Positions 27,781 through 35,270 of a DNA stretch of 41,557 bases are shown piece by piece. A program made the position numbers and the translations under genes. A model generated the notes under the pieces. That model saw only the letters and a program-made list of their open reading frames with translations. It made no database searches and was not told the DNA's origin. Within the stretch, counting starts at the first letter, position 1; the number at the start of each line of letters is the position of its first letter. Source of the stretch: Actinomycetota bacterium (GTDB lineage Bacteria; Actinomycetota; Acidimicrobiia; Acidimicrobiales; Ilumatobacteraceae). Location: assembly GCA_007279905.1 (NCBI GenBank), contig QYPH01000003.1, positions 1 to 41,557 of the forward strand. The letters run 5' to 3'.

Positions 27781-28758
27781 CTAATTGTTGAGAGTCAGCC
27801 AGACATCTTCTCCAACCAACATTCCCTTATATTCTTCACTTGCCCCTATACCGATAACAGTAGTTTGCTTGTCAACTGACACATGAATACGGGTATCAGC
27901 ACCCAAATATTGCACGGCTATTACACGTACCGACATCCCATTGGCCATTCCAGTCTTTGAAAGCCGAATCTGTTCGGGCCTGATCGCCACCATTGAACCC
28001 GTCGCTTTCAGTGCGTCTCCGAACAAAGCCTTTGCTCGGTCTGCAGTGAAAATATTATTTGTTCCAACAAATTGAGCGACAAAGCTTGTCTCCGGTTTTT
28101 CATATATCTCTCGAGGTGTGCCTACTTGCTCGATACAACCTTCATTGAACACGGCGACTCGGTCGCTCATCGATAATGCTTCGCCCTGATCGTGTGTCAC
28201 ATAGACAAAAGTGATCCCCACACGCTGCTGAATTGCCTTCAACTCCACTTGCATCTCTTCACGCAACTTCAAGTCGAGAGCACCAAGAGGTTCATCGAGT
28301 AGCAATACCTTCGGCTTGTTGACCAACGCTCGCGCCAATGCCACTCGCTGGCGCTGTCCGCCCGACAATTGACCCGGCTTGCGATCACCAAAACCTCCTA
28401 AGCGAACTACGTCGAGCATTGCTCTAGCACCAGCAGCCCGCTCGACTTTGCCAACTTTTTTCACCATCAACCCATATTCGACATTTTGCTGCACAGTCAT
28501 GTGTGGAAACAGTGCATAGTCCTGAAATACCGTATTGACATCTCGCTCAAAGGGTGCCTTTGCTGTCACGTCTTTTTGGTCAATAAACACACGACCGCTA
28601 TCGCTGAGTTCAAATCCTGCAATCAATCTCAGTACTGTCGTCTTGCCAGATCCCGATGGTCCGAGTATTGAAAAAAACTCGCCAGCCTTCATGCTCAAGT
28701 CAACCGAATGCAATGCGGTTACGGCACCATAACTTTTTGACACCCCTTCAAGGGTCAC
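27781..28758 (-). CDS. potA: Spermidine/putrescine ABC transporter ATPase PotA
   Basis: The ATP-binding subunit with N-terminal ABC domain and C-terminal TOBE domain. Walker A is GPSGSGKT, the signature LSGGQRQRVALARAL, Walker B VLLLDEPLGALD, and the H-loop THDQGEALSMSD. TOBE-like residues follow from VAIRPEQIRLSK. I chose the GTG at 28758 (MTLEGVSKSYG), which has AGGAAG five bases upstream. A GTG at 28785 is the alternative. A longer frame up to 28956 overlaps the upstream gene and is unlikely. It heads the potADBC operon, possibly together with the gene just upstream. Confidence 0.93.
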   Translation of the reverse strand: MTLEGVSKSYGAVTALHSVDLSMKAGEFFSILGPSGSGKTTVLRLIAGFELSDSGRVFIDQKDVTAKAPFERDVNTVFQDYALFPHMTVQQNVEYGLMVKKVGKVERAAGARAMLDVVRLGGFGDRKPGQLSGGQRQRVALARALVNKPKVLLLDEPLGALDLKLREEMQVELKAIQQRVGITFVYVTHDQGEALSMSDRVAVFNEGCIEQVGTPREIYEKPETSFVAQFVGTNNIFTADRAKALFGDALKATGSMVAIRPEQIRLSKTGMANGMSVRVIAVQYLGADTRIHVSVDKQTTVIGIGASEEYKGMLVGEDVWLTLNN

Positions 28759-28795
28759 CGAGCTTCCTGTCTTATCGCTGCTCACAATGACAAGA

Positions 28796-29431
28796 CTAGT
28801 GAATGACTCCGAGTTGCTGCTTTTCTTTGAGCAACTTTTCGCGCTCTGCCTTGAGCCCATCGACATATTGCTCGTTGCGTCCGAGTGCAACTGCCACACC
28901 AAAAGCCAATCTCCGCTGCATATTGGCAATACCGGCGCTGTCGGCAGCAATTCCATAAATCTTTTGCCTGTTGCTCACCGGTAAATACACCACCACGTTG
29001 TTCATCAACGGTTCAGTTTTATGCGACACAAGTTTGCTCCATTGAAAATCATGCGTCACACTCTTGCCCACAAACACACCACGCACCGTTGTCACAATAA
29101 ATTCGCCTTCGTCGAGCAGCTCTGGTTCGGCCCCGTCTTCCGTCTGATTGTTTTCGATCAATCCCACCACCGACAATGTGGCCAACAAGTGTTCGTCCTG
29201 TTGCAACACGATTGAGTCGGTGGCATGTTCTGCATCGTGATCTTTGTATGTCGAAAAGAAGTCGATTTCATCGGTCACCATGGTGATCTCGGCATCGATT
29301 ATCGCCATGTCACGTTTGTGGACTGGCTGCATATTCTGCTTTGACGTTGTAGTGGCTTTGGCACGTTTGCGACTACGCCTCACTAACCACACGATGATCA
29401 CCAGCGCAACGAGAGGAGAAACCCAATTCAT
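28796..29431 (-). CDS. Single-pass membrane protein, PH-like domain, hypothetical
   Basis: A 211-residue protein with one N-terminal membrane helix (WVSPLVALVIIVWLV) followed by a basic stretch. The soluble part has DEHLLATLSVVGLIE, EGEFIVTTVRGVFVG and NVVVYLPVSNRQKIYGI, a beta-rich pattern like the PH-like domains of bacterial membrane proteins. The C-terminus is a Lys/Glu helix. I cannot assign a function. It ends 38 bp before the chosen potA start, so it may be co-transcribed with the transporter operon. Confidence 0.65.
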   Translation of the reverse strand: MNWVSPLVALVIIVWLVRRSRKRAKATTTSKQNMQPVHKRDMAIIDAEITMVTDEIDFFSTYKDHDAEHATDSIVLQQDEHLLATLSVVGLIENNQTEDGAEPELLDEGEFIVTTVRGVFVGKSVTHDFQWSKLVSHKTEPLMNNVVVYLPVSNRQKIYGIAADSAGIANMQRRLAFGVAVALGRNEQYVDGLKAEREKLLKEKQQLGVIH

Positions 29432-29438
29432 CGAGCAG

Positions 29439-29585
29439 TTACTTCATCCCCATCCAACGACCGAGCTTGCTGCGTCGGCCTTGTCGTGTGAGTGGAACGC
29501 CGGTTGCTCGAGAAATCTTGCGCTTGGCTTTTGTTACGCCCAAAGCGCGTTTCCATGAGAAGGTAAGTCCTGGTCCGAGTTTCAT
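29439..29585 (-). CDS. Small basic protein, 48 residues
   Basis: An unannotated-size reading frame starting at the ATG at 29585 and ending with TAA at 29439. It begins MKLGPGLTFSWKRALGVTKA and continues with a strongly basic, Arg/Lys-rich stretch. TAGGTT lies exactly six bases before the ATG, the leaderless signature seen at other genes here. Its sense-strand composition is coherent and it shows no overlap with other genes. The family is not firmly recognised; it resembles short SWKRALG...K..KI.R..GIP proteins that I recall only vaguely. Confidence 0.55.
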   Translation of the reverse strand: MKLGPGLTFSWKRALGVTKAKRKISRATGVPLTRQGRRSKLGRWMGMK

Positions 29586-29591
29586 GGCCTC

Positions 29592-29597
29592 AACCTA
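29592..29597 (-). promoter_or_regulatory. -10 box for leaderless small basic protein
   Basis: TAGGTT on the minus strand, six bases before the ATG at 29585. It supports the small ORF being real. Confidence 0.45.
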
Positions 29598-29648
29598 TAC
29601 CCGCCGTGTTGCACGGTGCACAAACCCCAACTTCATCTCCACATCTGA

Positions 29649-29660
29649 GGTATAGATACC
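29649..29660. repeat. Inverted repeat GGTAT-AG-ATACC
   Basis: A 5+2+5 palindrome about 90 bases upstream of the small HTH gene. It may be an operator, together with the palindrome at 29681. Confidence 0.4.
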
Positions 29661-29680
29661 CTCCAGCCTTTTGAAGACCG

Positions 29681-29694
29681 TCAACATATGTTGA
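29681..29694. repeat. 14-bp perfect palindrome TCAACATATGTTGA
   Basis: A perfect palindrome 57 bases upstream of the small HTH protein start. Its size suits a dimeric helix-turn-helix repressor, so autoregulation of the downstream gene is plausible. No protein-DNA evidence is available. Confidence 0.5.
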
Positions 29695-29751
29695 TAGACT
29701 CATGACATCAATAATTCCAAAAAGAATAAAGCAACACGCGATTATTCAGCG

Positions 29752-29964
29752 ATGTTCGAAAATTTTGACATCAAGAATGCGCATCTACTGACACCATCCG
29801 AAAGCGCTCTCTTCCAAATTCGATTTGAGAAGGCAATTTTCGAAGATCAGATTCTCGAATCGGTGAAGACTGCCCGCAAAGCCAATGTCTCTTGGCGCAA
29901 AATCGGTATCGCCATGGGGGTCTCTGCACAAGCTGTGCACCGCAAGTACTCGCCACTTATTTAA
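29752..29964 (+). CDS. Small helix-turn-helix DNA-binding protein
   Basis: A 70-residue protein whose C-terminal half, SWRKIGIAMGVSAQAVHRKY, is a clear helix-turn-helix of the kind found in small actinobacterial regulators (WxxIGxALGVSxQAxxxR). The N-terminal half is an amphipathic helix (QIRFEKAIFEDQILESVK) that may dimerise. Two palindromes lie upstream and are candidate operators. It overlaps the convergent histidine phosphatase gene by four bases. The target genes are unknown. Confidence 0.75.
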   Translation: MFENFDIKNAHLLTPSESALFQIRFEKAIFEDQILESVKTARKANVSWRKIGIAMGVSAQAVHRKYSPLI

Positions 29965-30548
29965 CGCAGGTGCGCAGCCTCGTTAATGCTCATAATCGAT
30001 CGCTCGCCAGAACGCGCCGCCATCACTCGATGTATCGATGTGTATTGCGGATAAAAAAAGCCAACATGGGTCTCGATACCCAGAACATGCGCCAAGTATT
30101 GATTGATCACTCCGCCGTGACACACCACGACCACACGTCCACCTGGGTGCTGATCGATGATCTCTTCTACCGACGCCACCACTCGAGCCTTAAACACTGA
30201 CGGTTCTTCGTCTATTCCGTCCCACTCACCACGCAACAACTTTTCCCAACGGGGATCATTGGTAGCACGCAACTCTTCCATAGGCACATACTCGCTCGAG
30301 TTGCGATCAAACTCGGCAACGCCTTCGCTCACCACTGCCTCGAGCCCCAACACTTTGCACAACGGACGAGCAGTCTCTAGTGCTCTGCGCAGCGGGCTCA
30401 CATAGATCGCCTCGATTTCTTCAACACCCAAATATGCAGCCATCTTGGCTGCCTGCTCGTGACCCTCGGCCGCTAGCTCGGGGTCGGCAATACCCGTTTC
30501 CAATTCAACACGCAACGGCAATGCATGCCGAACTAAAACGATTTCCAC
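29961..30548 (-). CDS. Histidine phosphatase superfamily protein
   Basis: A 195-residue phosphoglycerate-mutase-like phosphatase. The LVRHALP motif near the N-terminus gives the catalytic Arg7/His8. SPLRRALETARP supplies the second arginine and VVVCHGGVINQYLAHVLG the second catalytic histidine. It is cytoplasmic, with an unknown substrate; relatives act on phosphosugars, cobalamin intermediates or proteins. The GTG start lies six bases behind TAGATT, the leaderless signature. The next gene upstream on this strand is the APH-like kinase, 28 bp away. Confidence 0.88.
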   Translation of the reverse strand: MEIVLVRHALPLRVELETGIADPELAAEGHEQAAKMAAYLGVEEIEAIYVSPLRRALETARPLCKVLGLEAVVSEGVAEFDRNSSEYVPMEELRATNDPRWEKLLRGEWDGIDEEPSVFKARVVASVEEIIDQHPGGRVVVVCHGGVINQYLAHVLGIETHVGFFYPQYTSIHRVMAARSGERSIMSINEAAHLR

Positions 30549-30554
30549 GTGACG

Positions 30555-30560
30555 AATCTA
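30555..30560 (-). promoter_or_regulatory. -10 box for leaderless histidine phosphatase mRNA
   Basis: TAGATT on the minus strand, six bases before the GTG start. It lies between the phosphatase and the APH-like kinase genes. Confidence 0.5.
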
Positions 30561-30576
30561 ATTGACTGAAGCCGAA

Positions 30577-31623
30577 TTACATCAACTCTGCCAAGTTGAG
30601 TTCGCGCACGGCACGGTCAAACCGCTCGTTCATCATCTCAATCAGCAGTCGCTCACGTGGGTTATTCAAGTCCATGCCTCGCGACGCAATCACGGGGTAC
30701 GCCAAACAAAACAATGCGCATCGTCGATACTGCAACCACAAATCTTCAGCGTCCACTACCAATCCAGCAGCTGTCAGGCCTGCAATCCAGCGATCAAAGA
30801 GTTCTCGTTCATATTGCGACGCATCTTGCTTGGTCAAACTCTGTGTCACAAAGTAGGCCACGTCATATGCGCCGGTGCCACTGCCGAGTAACTGAAAATC
30901 AATCACCACTGGCTCGCCTGCTTGATTAAACAAGATGTTGTCGGCGCAATAATCGCCATGACACAATGTGTTAGGACCTGTCACCAGCGATTGCAACAAC
31001 GATGGCAACCGCTCTGCAAACTTTGGCCCAATTTCCATAATCGATGCAGGCAACTCCATTTCCTTTGTCAGTTTTTCCCAGCCTTCACCAAACACAAATG
31101 GCAGCACTGCAGGATAAATCGGGTCACCCAAACTGATTGTTGCTCCCGCTGCAGACAACTCGTCTCCGCGTCCCCACCACTTGGCATGCAACTTTGCTGC
31201 AGCATCTATCACCGCACGAGCATCAGTAATCGAGATGCCTTCATTTTGATCAACGATTCGCAATCCACACAAATCTTCCATCACCACTACAAACTGGCTC
31301 GTTGCCTCATCAACCTTCGCCAAGAACGCCACAGGAACCACAATTGGCATCTCGTTGCACAGCGAACCAAAAAAGTTTGCTTCTCGTATATACATGCGCA
31401 ACATCGTGCTTGTAAACACTGCTGCCTCATCGAGTGCTGGCAATTTCACAATCACCGATGACGGACAATTTGCTCCATTGAGTTTTAGTCGATACAACGC
31501 GCTCGATATTCCGATGCCAGCACCAATCTGCTGCACATCCATCGAGTCGACATCCCAACCCAATTCACTCTTCAGCCACATCTCATCGACGTCGCCAATA
31601 ACCCCCGGAATTTGTGCCCCCAC
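30577..31623 (-). CDS. Aminoglycoside phosphotransferase/ecdysteroid-kinase-like protein
   Basis: A 348-residue kinase-fold protein of the APH superfamily. The catalytic loop is TLCHGDYCADNILFN, with the HGD and Asn of APH. VVIDFQLLGSGTGAYDVAYF carries the metal-binding Asp. SSVIVKLPALDE holds the probable ATP lysine and the VVVMEDL hinge follows. The closest pattern is the DUF1679/ecdysteroid-kinase-like group, so the natural substrate is unlikely to be an antibiotic. The GTG start at 31623 has TAGGGG six bases upstream, close to the leaderless box but not an exact match. Confidence 0.78.
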   Translation of the reverse strand: MGAQIPGVIGDVDEMWLKSELGWDVDSMDVQQIGAGIGISSALYRLKLNGANCPSSVIVKLPALDEAAVFTSTMLRMYIREANFFGSLCNEMPIVVPVAFLAKVDEATSQFVVVMEDLCGLRIVDQNEGISITDARAVIDAAAKLHAKWWGRGDELSAAGATISLGDPIYPAVLPFVFGEGWEKLTKEMELPASIMEIGPKFAERLPSLLQSLVTGPNTLCHGDYCADNILFNQAGEPVVIDFQLLGSGTGAYDVAYFVTQSLTKQDASQYERELFDRWIAGLTAAGLVVDAEDLWLQYRRCALFCLAYPVIASRGMDLNNPRERLLIEMMNERFDRAVRELNLAELM

Positions 31624-31728
31624 GACTACCCCCTAAGACTCAACACTACTGACAGAAAATTCTTAGGCAAAAACCAACGAGATGCCTGTACGCCCAGGCA
31701 CTTCAAGAGGCCTAAAAAGACGTCGTCA

Positions 31729-33093
31729 TTACATTGGAATGGTGACACTTGTGCGCAGGCCACCAAGCGGACTGTGCGACATTGTGAGCACACCTCCGTG
31801 TCGTTGCACAATTGAAGACAATATCGACAGTCCAAGTCCAAATCCGCCGCCAGATTGAGAATGAGCTCTGTCAAACCGTTGAAATCCCTCGGAGCTTCGC
31901 GCATACATCTCTGGGCTCAAACCGGGTCCTGCGTCATCAACGACAAGAATGGCAACGCCATCCTGTTCAACTAACGACACTCCAACATCGGCATCAGTGT
32001 TCGTGTGTCGCACAATATTGGACATCAGATTGGACAGGATCCGTTCAATTTGTTCACTATTGCCCTGCACCTGCACATCGGTCGCGACCGTTGACGACAC
32101 TCTGCGCTGCGGTTGTTGTGCTGTCAAGTCTCGTACATGATCTGTGACCATTTCCGACAGGTCCACAACATCTACTTTGTCCTGGTTCACTTCACCAAGT
32201 TCGGCCAACAACAAGAGATCGTTGATGATCACATCCATACGTTTGCTCTCCGATTTCAAGCGCCGTATCGCTCGCTCACGTTGTTCGTCAGATAATTCTT
32301 GTCCACTGAACAAAATGTCGACATAACCGCGGACGACGGTGAGCGGAGTACGCAGTTCATGCGAAGCATCGCCAAGAAATTCGCGCATGCGCTGTTCGGA
32401 CAATGATGTGACAGTCACGGCCGCTTGTAATTCGTTGGTCATCGCCCGAAGCGCAGAGGTCAGTTCGCCGACCTCATTGGTCCGCGCCGACACTGGCAAC
32501 TCAACGCCGAGATCTCCACTGGCGATTGCAGTTGCGCTCTCGGTGATTTGTGTAATTGGATGCAATTCACGTCGCAGTGCAAACCAAGTCACGAACACGG
32601 CAATCAGCGCGATTCCCGCTGATACCAGCAGGCTTTGTAGCAAAGAATCAATGAATTGTTTGTTCACGTCTCTCAATGAAGTTCCAATGACGATCCACTG
32701 ACCTTCCCCGCTCGCAGTAGCGCGAATGCGTAGAGACGTCAACCCATCGACGGTGAGAGGTTGCTCGATCGCTCGATTGACAGTGGCTTGCGACAACTTT
32801 GGTAGCAGCAACGCCTTGCTACCGTCAACACCCTCGACCACAGTGAACGGGTCTGTATCCGCGAAATAAATCTCACCGATGATTGGAATCGGAGTGGTTC
32901 CAACTGCCCCAAGCAGAGTTTCAACATCGTTGTTTGGGTCTGCTGAAATCTTTGCGGTGATTCCCCCCAATAGGTCGTCGATTCGGTGGATCTCATTCGA
33001 CCGCGACAACCATGCCGTGGCACCACCAATAAGTACACCACTCACGACAAGTGCAACACCCAGAGTGGCGGCAAGCCGCGTTCTTAACTTCAC
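31729..33093 (-). CDS. Sensor histidine kinase
   Basis: A 454-residue membrane sensor. Helix 1 is about residues 9-29, an extracellular sensor loop spans about 30-152, and helix 2 is about 153-173. A HAMP domain follows. The phospho-acceptor is His245 in FLGDASHELRTPL. The ATPase domain has the N box NLMSNIVRHT, G1 DDAGPGL and G2 GGFGLGL. It overlaps the response regulator by four bases (GTGA), so the two are an operon. The signal is unknown. The divergent genes for two secreted helical proteins carry a shared operator-like sequence. Confidence 0.93.
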   Translation of the reverse strand: MKLRTRLAATLGVALVVSGVLIGGATAWLSRSNEIHRIDDLLGGITAKISADPNNDVETLLGAVGTTPIPIIGEIYFADTDPFTVVEGVDGSKALLLPKLSQATVNRAIEQPLTVDGLTSLRIRATASGEGQWIVIGTSLRDVNKQFIDSLLQSLLVSAGIALIAVFVTWFALRRELHPITQITESATAIASGDLGVELPVSARTNEVGELTSALRAMTNELQAAVTVTSLSEQRMREFLGDASHELRTPLTVVRGYVDILFSGQELSDEQRERAIRRLKSESKRMDVIINDLLLLAELGEVNQDKVDVVDLSEMVTDHVRDLTAQQPQRRVSSTVATDVQVQGNSEQIERILSNLMSNIVRHTNTDADVGVSLVEQDGVAILVVDDAGPGLSPEMYARSSEGFQRFDRAHSQSGGGFGLGLSILSSIVQRHGGVLTMSHSPLGGLRTSVTIPM

Positions 33094-33782
33094 TCGATCT
33101 TCTTTGGATCCACGATCTTGAAACCAACTCCGCGAACCGTTATCAAAAACTGATCCCCCTGATGATCGAGTTTCTTACGCAAGTACGACACGAAAGTTTC
33201 GACCACAGTCGTATTGGAATCAAAGTCAATCCCCCAAACTGCATCAAGAATTTGTTGTTTGGAAACAACGCGGTTCTTGTTTTCCATCAAGTAACGCAAC
33301 AGTCGAAACTCGGTTGCTGAGAGTTCAACCACTTCATCACGAACGGTCACTTGATGGACATCGAGATTCATCTTTACAACGCCACACAGCAACACGACCT
33401 CGTCATTGGTCCCAGATGTCCGCTTCAAAACAGCCGCCACGCGCAGAAGAAGTTCTTCGAGCCCAAATGGTTTCTTGACATAGTCATCGGCTCCAAGACG
33501 CAAACCAGTGACGGTGTCTTCGCGTGAGTGCCTTGCGGTGAGCAAGATGATCGGGGTCATGATGCCGGCCTGACGCATTCGCTCGAGCACCTCAAACCCG
33601 GTCATGTGTGGCATATTTACATCGAGAATCACAAGATCGGGTTGCTGGTCGCGAGTAATAGTCAATGCGCTGGCACCATCACCCGCTCGCAACGTGCGAT
33701 ATCCAGCCAAGTGCAATGCGTCGACAATAATGTCGCACACAGCTTCCTCGTCATCAACCACAAGAACGAGATGTGACCCCAT
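33090..33782 (-). CDS. OmpR-family response regulator
   Basis: A 230-residue regulator. The receiver domain has the acidic pair at Asp10/Asp11, phospho-acceptor Asp54 (DLVILDVNMPHMTGFEV), the LTA switch Thr and Lys in YVKKPFG. The winged-helix domain has ELSATEFRLLRYLMEN and VVETFVSYLRKKLD, the OmpR/PhoB recognition region. The ATG at 33782 has CGGAGGAAT upstream. It is translated together with its sensor kinase. The likely direct targets are the two divergent promoters that share tandem 11-bp half-sites. Confidence 0.93.
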   Translation of the reverse strand: MGSHLVLVVDDEEAVCDIIVDALHLAGYRTLRAGDGASALTITRDQQPDLVILDVNMPHMTGFEVLERMRQAGIMTPIILLTARHSREDTVTGLRLGADDYVKKPFGLEELLLRVAAVLKRTSGTNDEVVLLCGVVKMNLDVHQVTVRDEVVELSATEFRLLRYLMENKNRVVSKQQILDAVWGIDFDSNTTVVETFVSYLRKKLDHQGDQFLITVRGVGFKIVDPKKIE

Positions 33783-33818
33783 GTATTCCTCCGAAAAGGC
33801 TTATTTCTACGTCTTTGT

Positions 33819-33847
33819 AATTTAGCCTCTCTACAAGACTCTGAAGA
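33819..33847 (-). promoter_or_regulatory. Promoter of response regulator operon
   Basis: TCTTCA, a 17-bp spacer and TAAATT on the minus strand form a plausible sigma70-like promoter. The -35 lies inside the GAAGACTTACCAAT element shared with the divergent gene. This suggests that binding there also affects the regulator's own operon. Confidence 0.5.
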
Positions 33848-33894
33848 CTTACCAATCGAATTCACATGAAATCCACAAGATCGCCACTTAGAGT
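33843..33894 (+). promoter_or_regulatory. Response-regulator-type operator and promoter, copy 1
   Basis: GAAGACTTACCAAT (33843-33856), four bases, TTCACA (33861-33866), five bases, TCCACA (33872-33877), eleven bases, then TAGAGT (33889-33894) as -10. The TTCACA/TCCACA half-sites repeat every 11 bp, as expected for OmpR/PhoB-type activators that replace the -35. An equivalent module with identical spacing precedes the second secreted protein. Confidence 0.7.
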
Positions 33895-33935
33895 AACTAT
33901 CAATGACAATTCCCAACGCCAAGTTTGAGTTAACC

Positions 33936-34361
33936 ATGAGCAAAAAGTTCTTAGTTGCCTTAGCGACTTCCTTAGTGCTTGCAAATGGAACCTCAACGGC
34001 GTTTGCATCAAGTGGGTCCAATTCTGATAACAGCGGTTCGTCAACCACTCTTCCTGCCGCTCGAAACAATAAAAATTTGACGAGCGAACAGAAGGCAGCA
34101 CAGAAGAAACTCGAACAGGACGTGTTTAAGGCCGAACTTCGAACATACCTTCTGAAGCGAGCGGAAATTGAAAAGACATTTAAAAACGACATGGCCAATG
34201 CTGGAAAGAGTTTCAATATCGCGCTCAAATCAGCAAACACCTTTGCTGCGCGTAAGGTTGCTCGCGATGCCTTCGTGACTGCAGGCAACCTTGCTCGCCA
34301 GATCTATCAGAACGCGCTGAACGAACTCGGTGCTCCGCCTGCCAAACCCGGCAAGCCGTAA
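33936..34361 (+). CDS. Secreted helical protein, one repeat unit
   Basis: A 141-residue exported protein from ATG 33936. The signal peptide MSKKFLVALATSLVLANG ends near FASS and is nearly identical in pattern to that of the next gene. A Ser/Asn-rich stretch is followed by one Lys/Ala-rich helical unit (KRAEIEKTFKNDMANAGKSF) and a Pro/Lys tail (PPAKPGKP). No enzyme motif is seen. An in-frame ATG at 33903 would make an almost leaderless start with 11 extra residues. The protein is paralogous to the 34468 product and probably shares its regulation. Confidence 0.75.
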   Translation: MSKKFLVALATSLVLANGTSTAFASSGSNSDNSGSSTTLPAARNNKNLTSEQKAAQKKLEQDVFKAELRTYLLKRAEIEKTFKNDMANAGKSFNIALKSANTFAARKVARDAFVTAGNLARQIYQNALNELGAPPAKPGKP

Positions 34362-34376
34362 GTCATCAATTATTCC

Positions 34377-34428
34377 GAAGACTTACCAATGAGTTTCACA
34401 AGAAACTGACAATTTCGTTTTGTATGGT
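34377..34428 (+). promoter_or_regulatory. Response-regulator-type operator and promoter, copy 2
   Basis: GAAGACTTACCAAT (34377-34390), four bases, TTCACA (34395-34400), five bases, CTGACA (34406-34411), eleven bases, then TATGGT (34423-34428). The spacing equals that of copy 1 at every step, so this is a conserved regulatory module and not chance similarity. Confidence 0.72.
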
Positions 34429-34467
34429 GAAAATTAAGAAGCAAAACCTACAAAAGGAGAAACCGAA

Positions 34468-35163
34468 ATGAAGAAGAAATTCATTGTCGCTGTTGCCACA
34501 ACACTCATACTTGCAAATGGGGCTCCGGTCGCATTCGCGGATAACGGATCTGGCTCCAGCAACTCCGAACAATCGACAAAGAGTGACGACAATCGGGAAT
34601 TCCCCAAGATGACCGATGCTCAGAAACTTGCCTTCGAAGCTGCACGCGATGCCTACAAAGACAAGCGTGAAGTGATTCTCGACGCGTTTCACACCTCAAT
34701 GGAAAATGCCAAGAATGCAGCTGAAAAGGCGCGCGAATTGGCAACCACCGACGAGGCCAAAAAGGCAGCCGCAGCAGCCCTCCAAGTTGCAGTGAACACG
34801 GCAACCCAAGTCAAAACCGATGCCCTCAAAGCCCTCGGTCAAAAACCGGAAAAACCAGTGTTGACAGCCGAGCAAATTGCCGTAATCACCAAGTACCGCT
34901 CGGACATGACTGCCTTCGCAGCGGCACGTAGTGCCTATAAAGACAAGCGTGAAGTGATTCGCGAGGCATTCAAAACTGCCAAAGAGAATGCCAAAGATGC
35001 ATACAAGGAAGCGCGCAAATTGGCAACAACCGACGAGGCCCGCAAAGCCGCTTGGGTGACATTCAAGACCGCAATCAGCGACGCAATACAGACTTTTGAG
35101 GTCGCCCGAACTGCACTTGGTGAATCACCTGAAAAGCCAGAGAAGCCAGACTTCGGGAGTTAA
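34468..35163 (+). CDS. Secreted helical protein, two repeat units
   Basis: A 231-residue exported protein. The signal peptide MKKKFIVAVATTLILANG ends near FADNG. Two tandem units of about 75 residues follow, each with AxxAYKDKREVIxxAF, then KENAKxA, a LATTDEAKKA or LATTDEARKA turn and a closing helix, ending in PEKP. The composition is Ala/Lys/Glu-rich with no cysteine, so long helices or coiled coils are likely. AAAAGGAGAAA is a strong ribosome-binding site. It could be an envelope-stress or cell-surface protein; the function is unknown. A strong terminator follows. Confidence 0.78.
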   Translation: MKKKFIVAVATTLILANGAPVAFADNGSGSSNSEQSTKSDDNREFPKMTDAQKLAFEAARDAYKDKREVILDAFHTSMENAKNAAEKARELATTDEAKKAAAAALQVAVNTATQVKTDALKALGQKPEKPVLTAEQIAVITKYRSDMTAFAAARSAYKDKREVIREAFKTAKENAKDAYKEARKLATTDEARKAAWVTFKTAISDAIQTFEVARTALGESPEKPEKPDFGS

Positions 35164-35211
35164 TTCAAGAAGTAATCAGGATCAAATAATTTAGTGAGGT
35201 CCCCCGATTCA

Positions 35212-35245
35212 CCCGCCACTCGTGTACAGCGAGTGGCGGGTTTTT
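35212..35245 (+). terminator. Strong intrinsic terminator
   Basis: A perfect 11-bp stem, CCCGCCACTCG with CGAGTGGCGGG, with a 7-nt loop and five T residues. It ends the transcript of the secreted helical protein. The weaker A-tract on the other side gives little support for a reverse reading. Confidence 0.92.
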
Positions 35246-35270
35246 CGTTTCCAGGATGAACTCCGTCGAA

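Noticed and set aside
28759-28956. Long start of potA up to 28956
   Set aside because: It overlaps the upstream gene and adds a low-quality N-terminus. The GTG at 28758 has a good ribosome-binding site.
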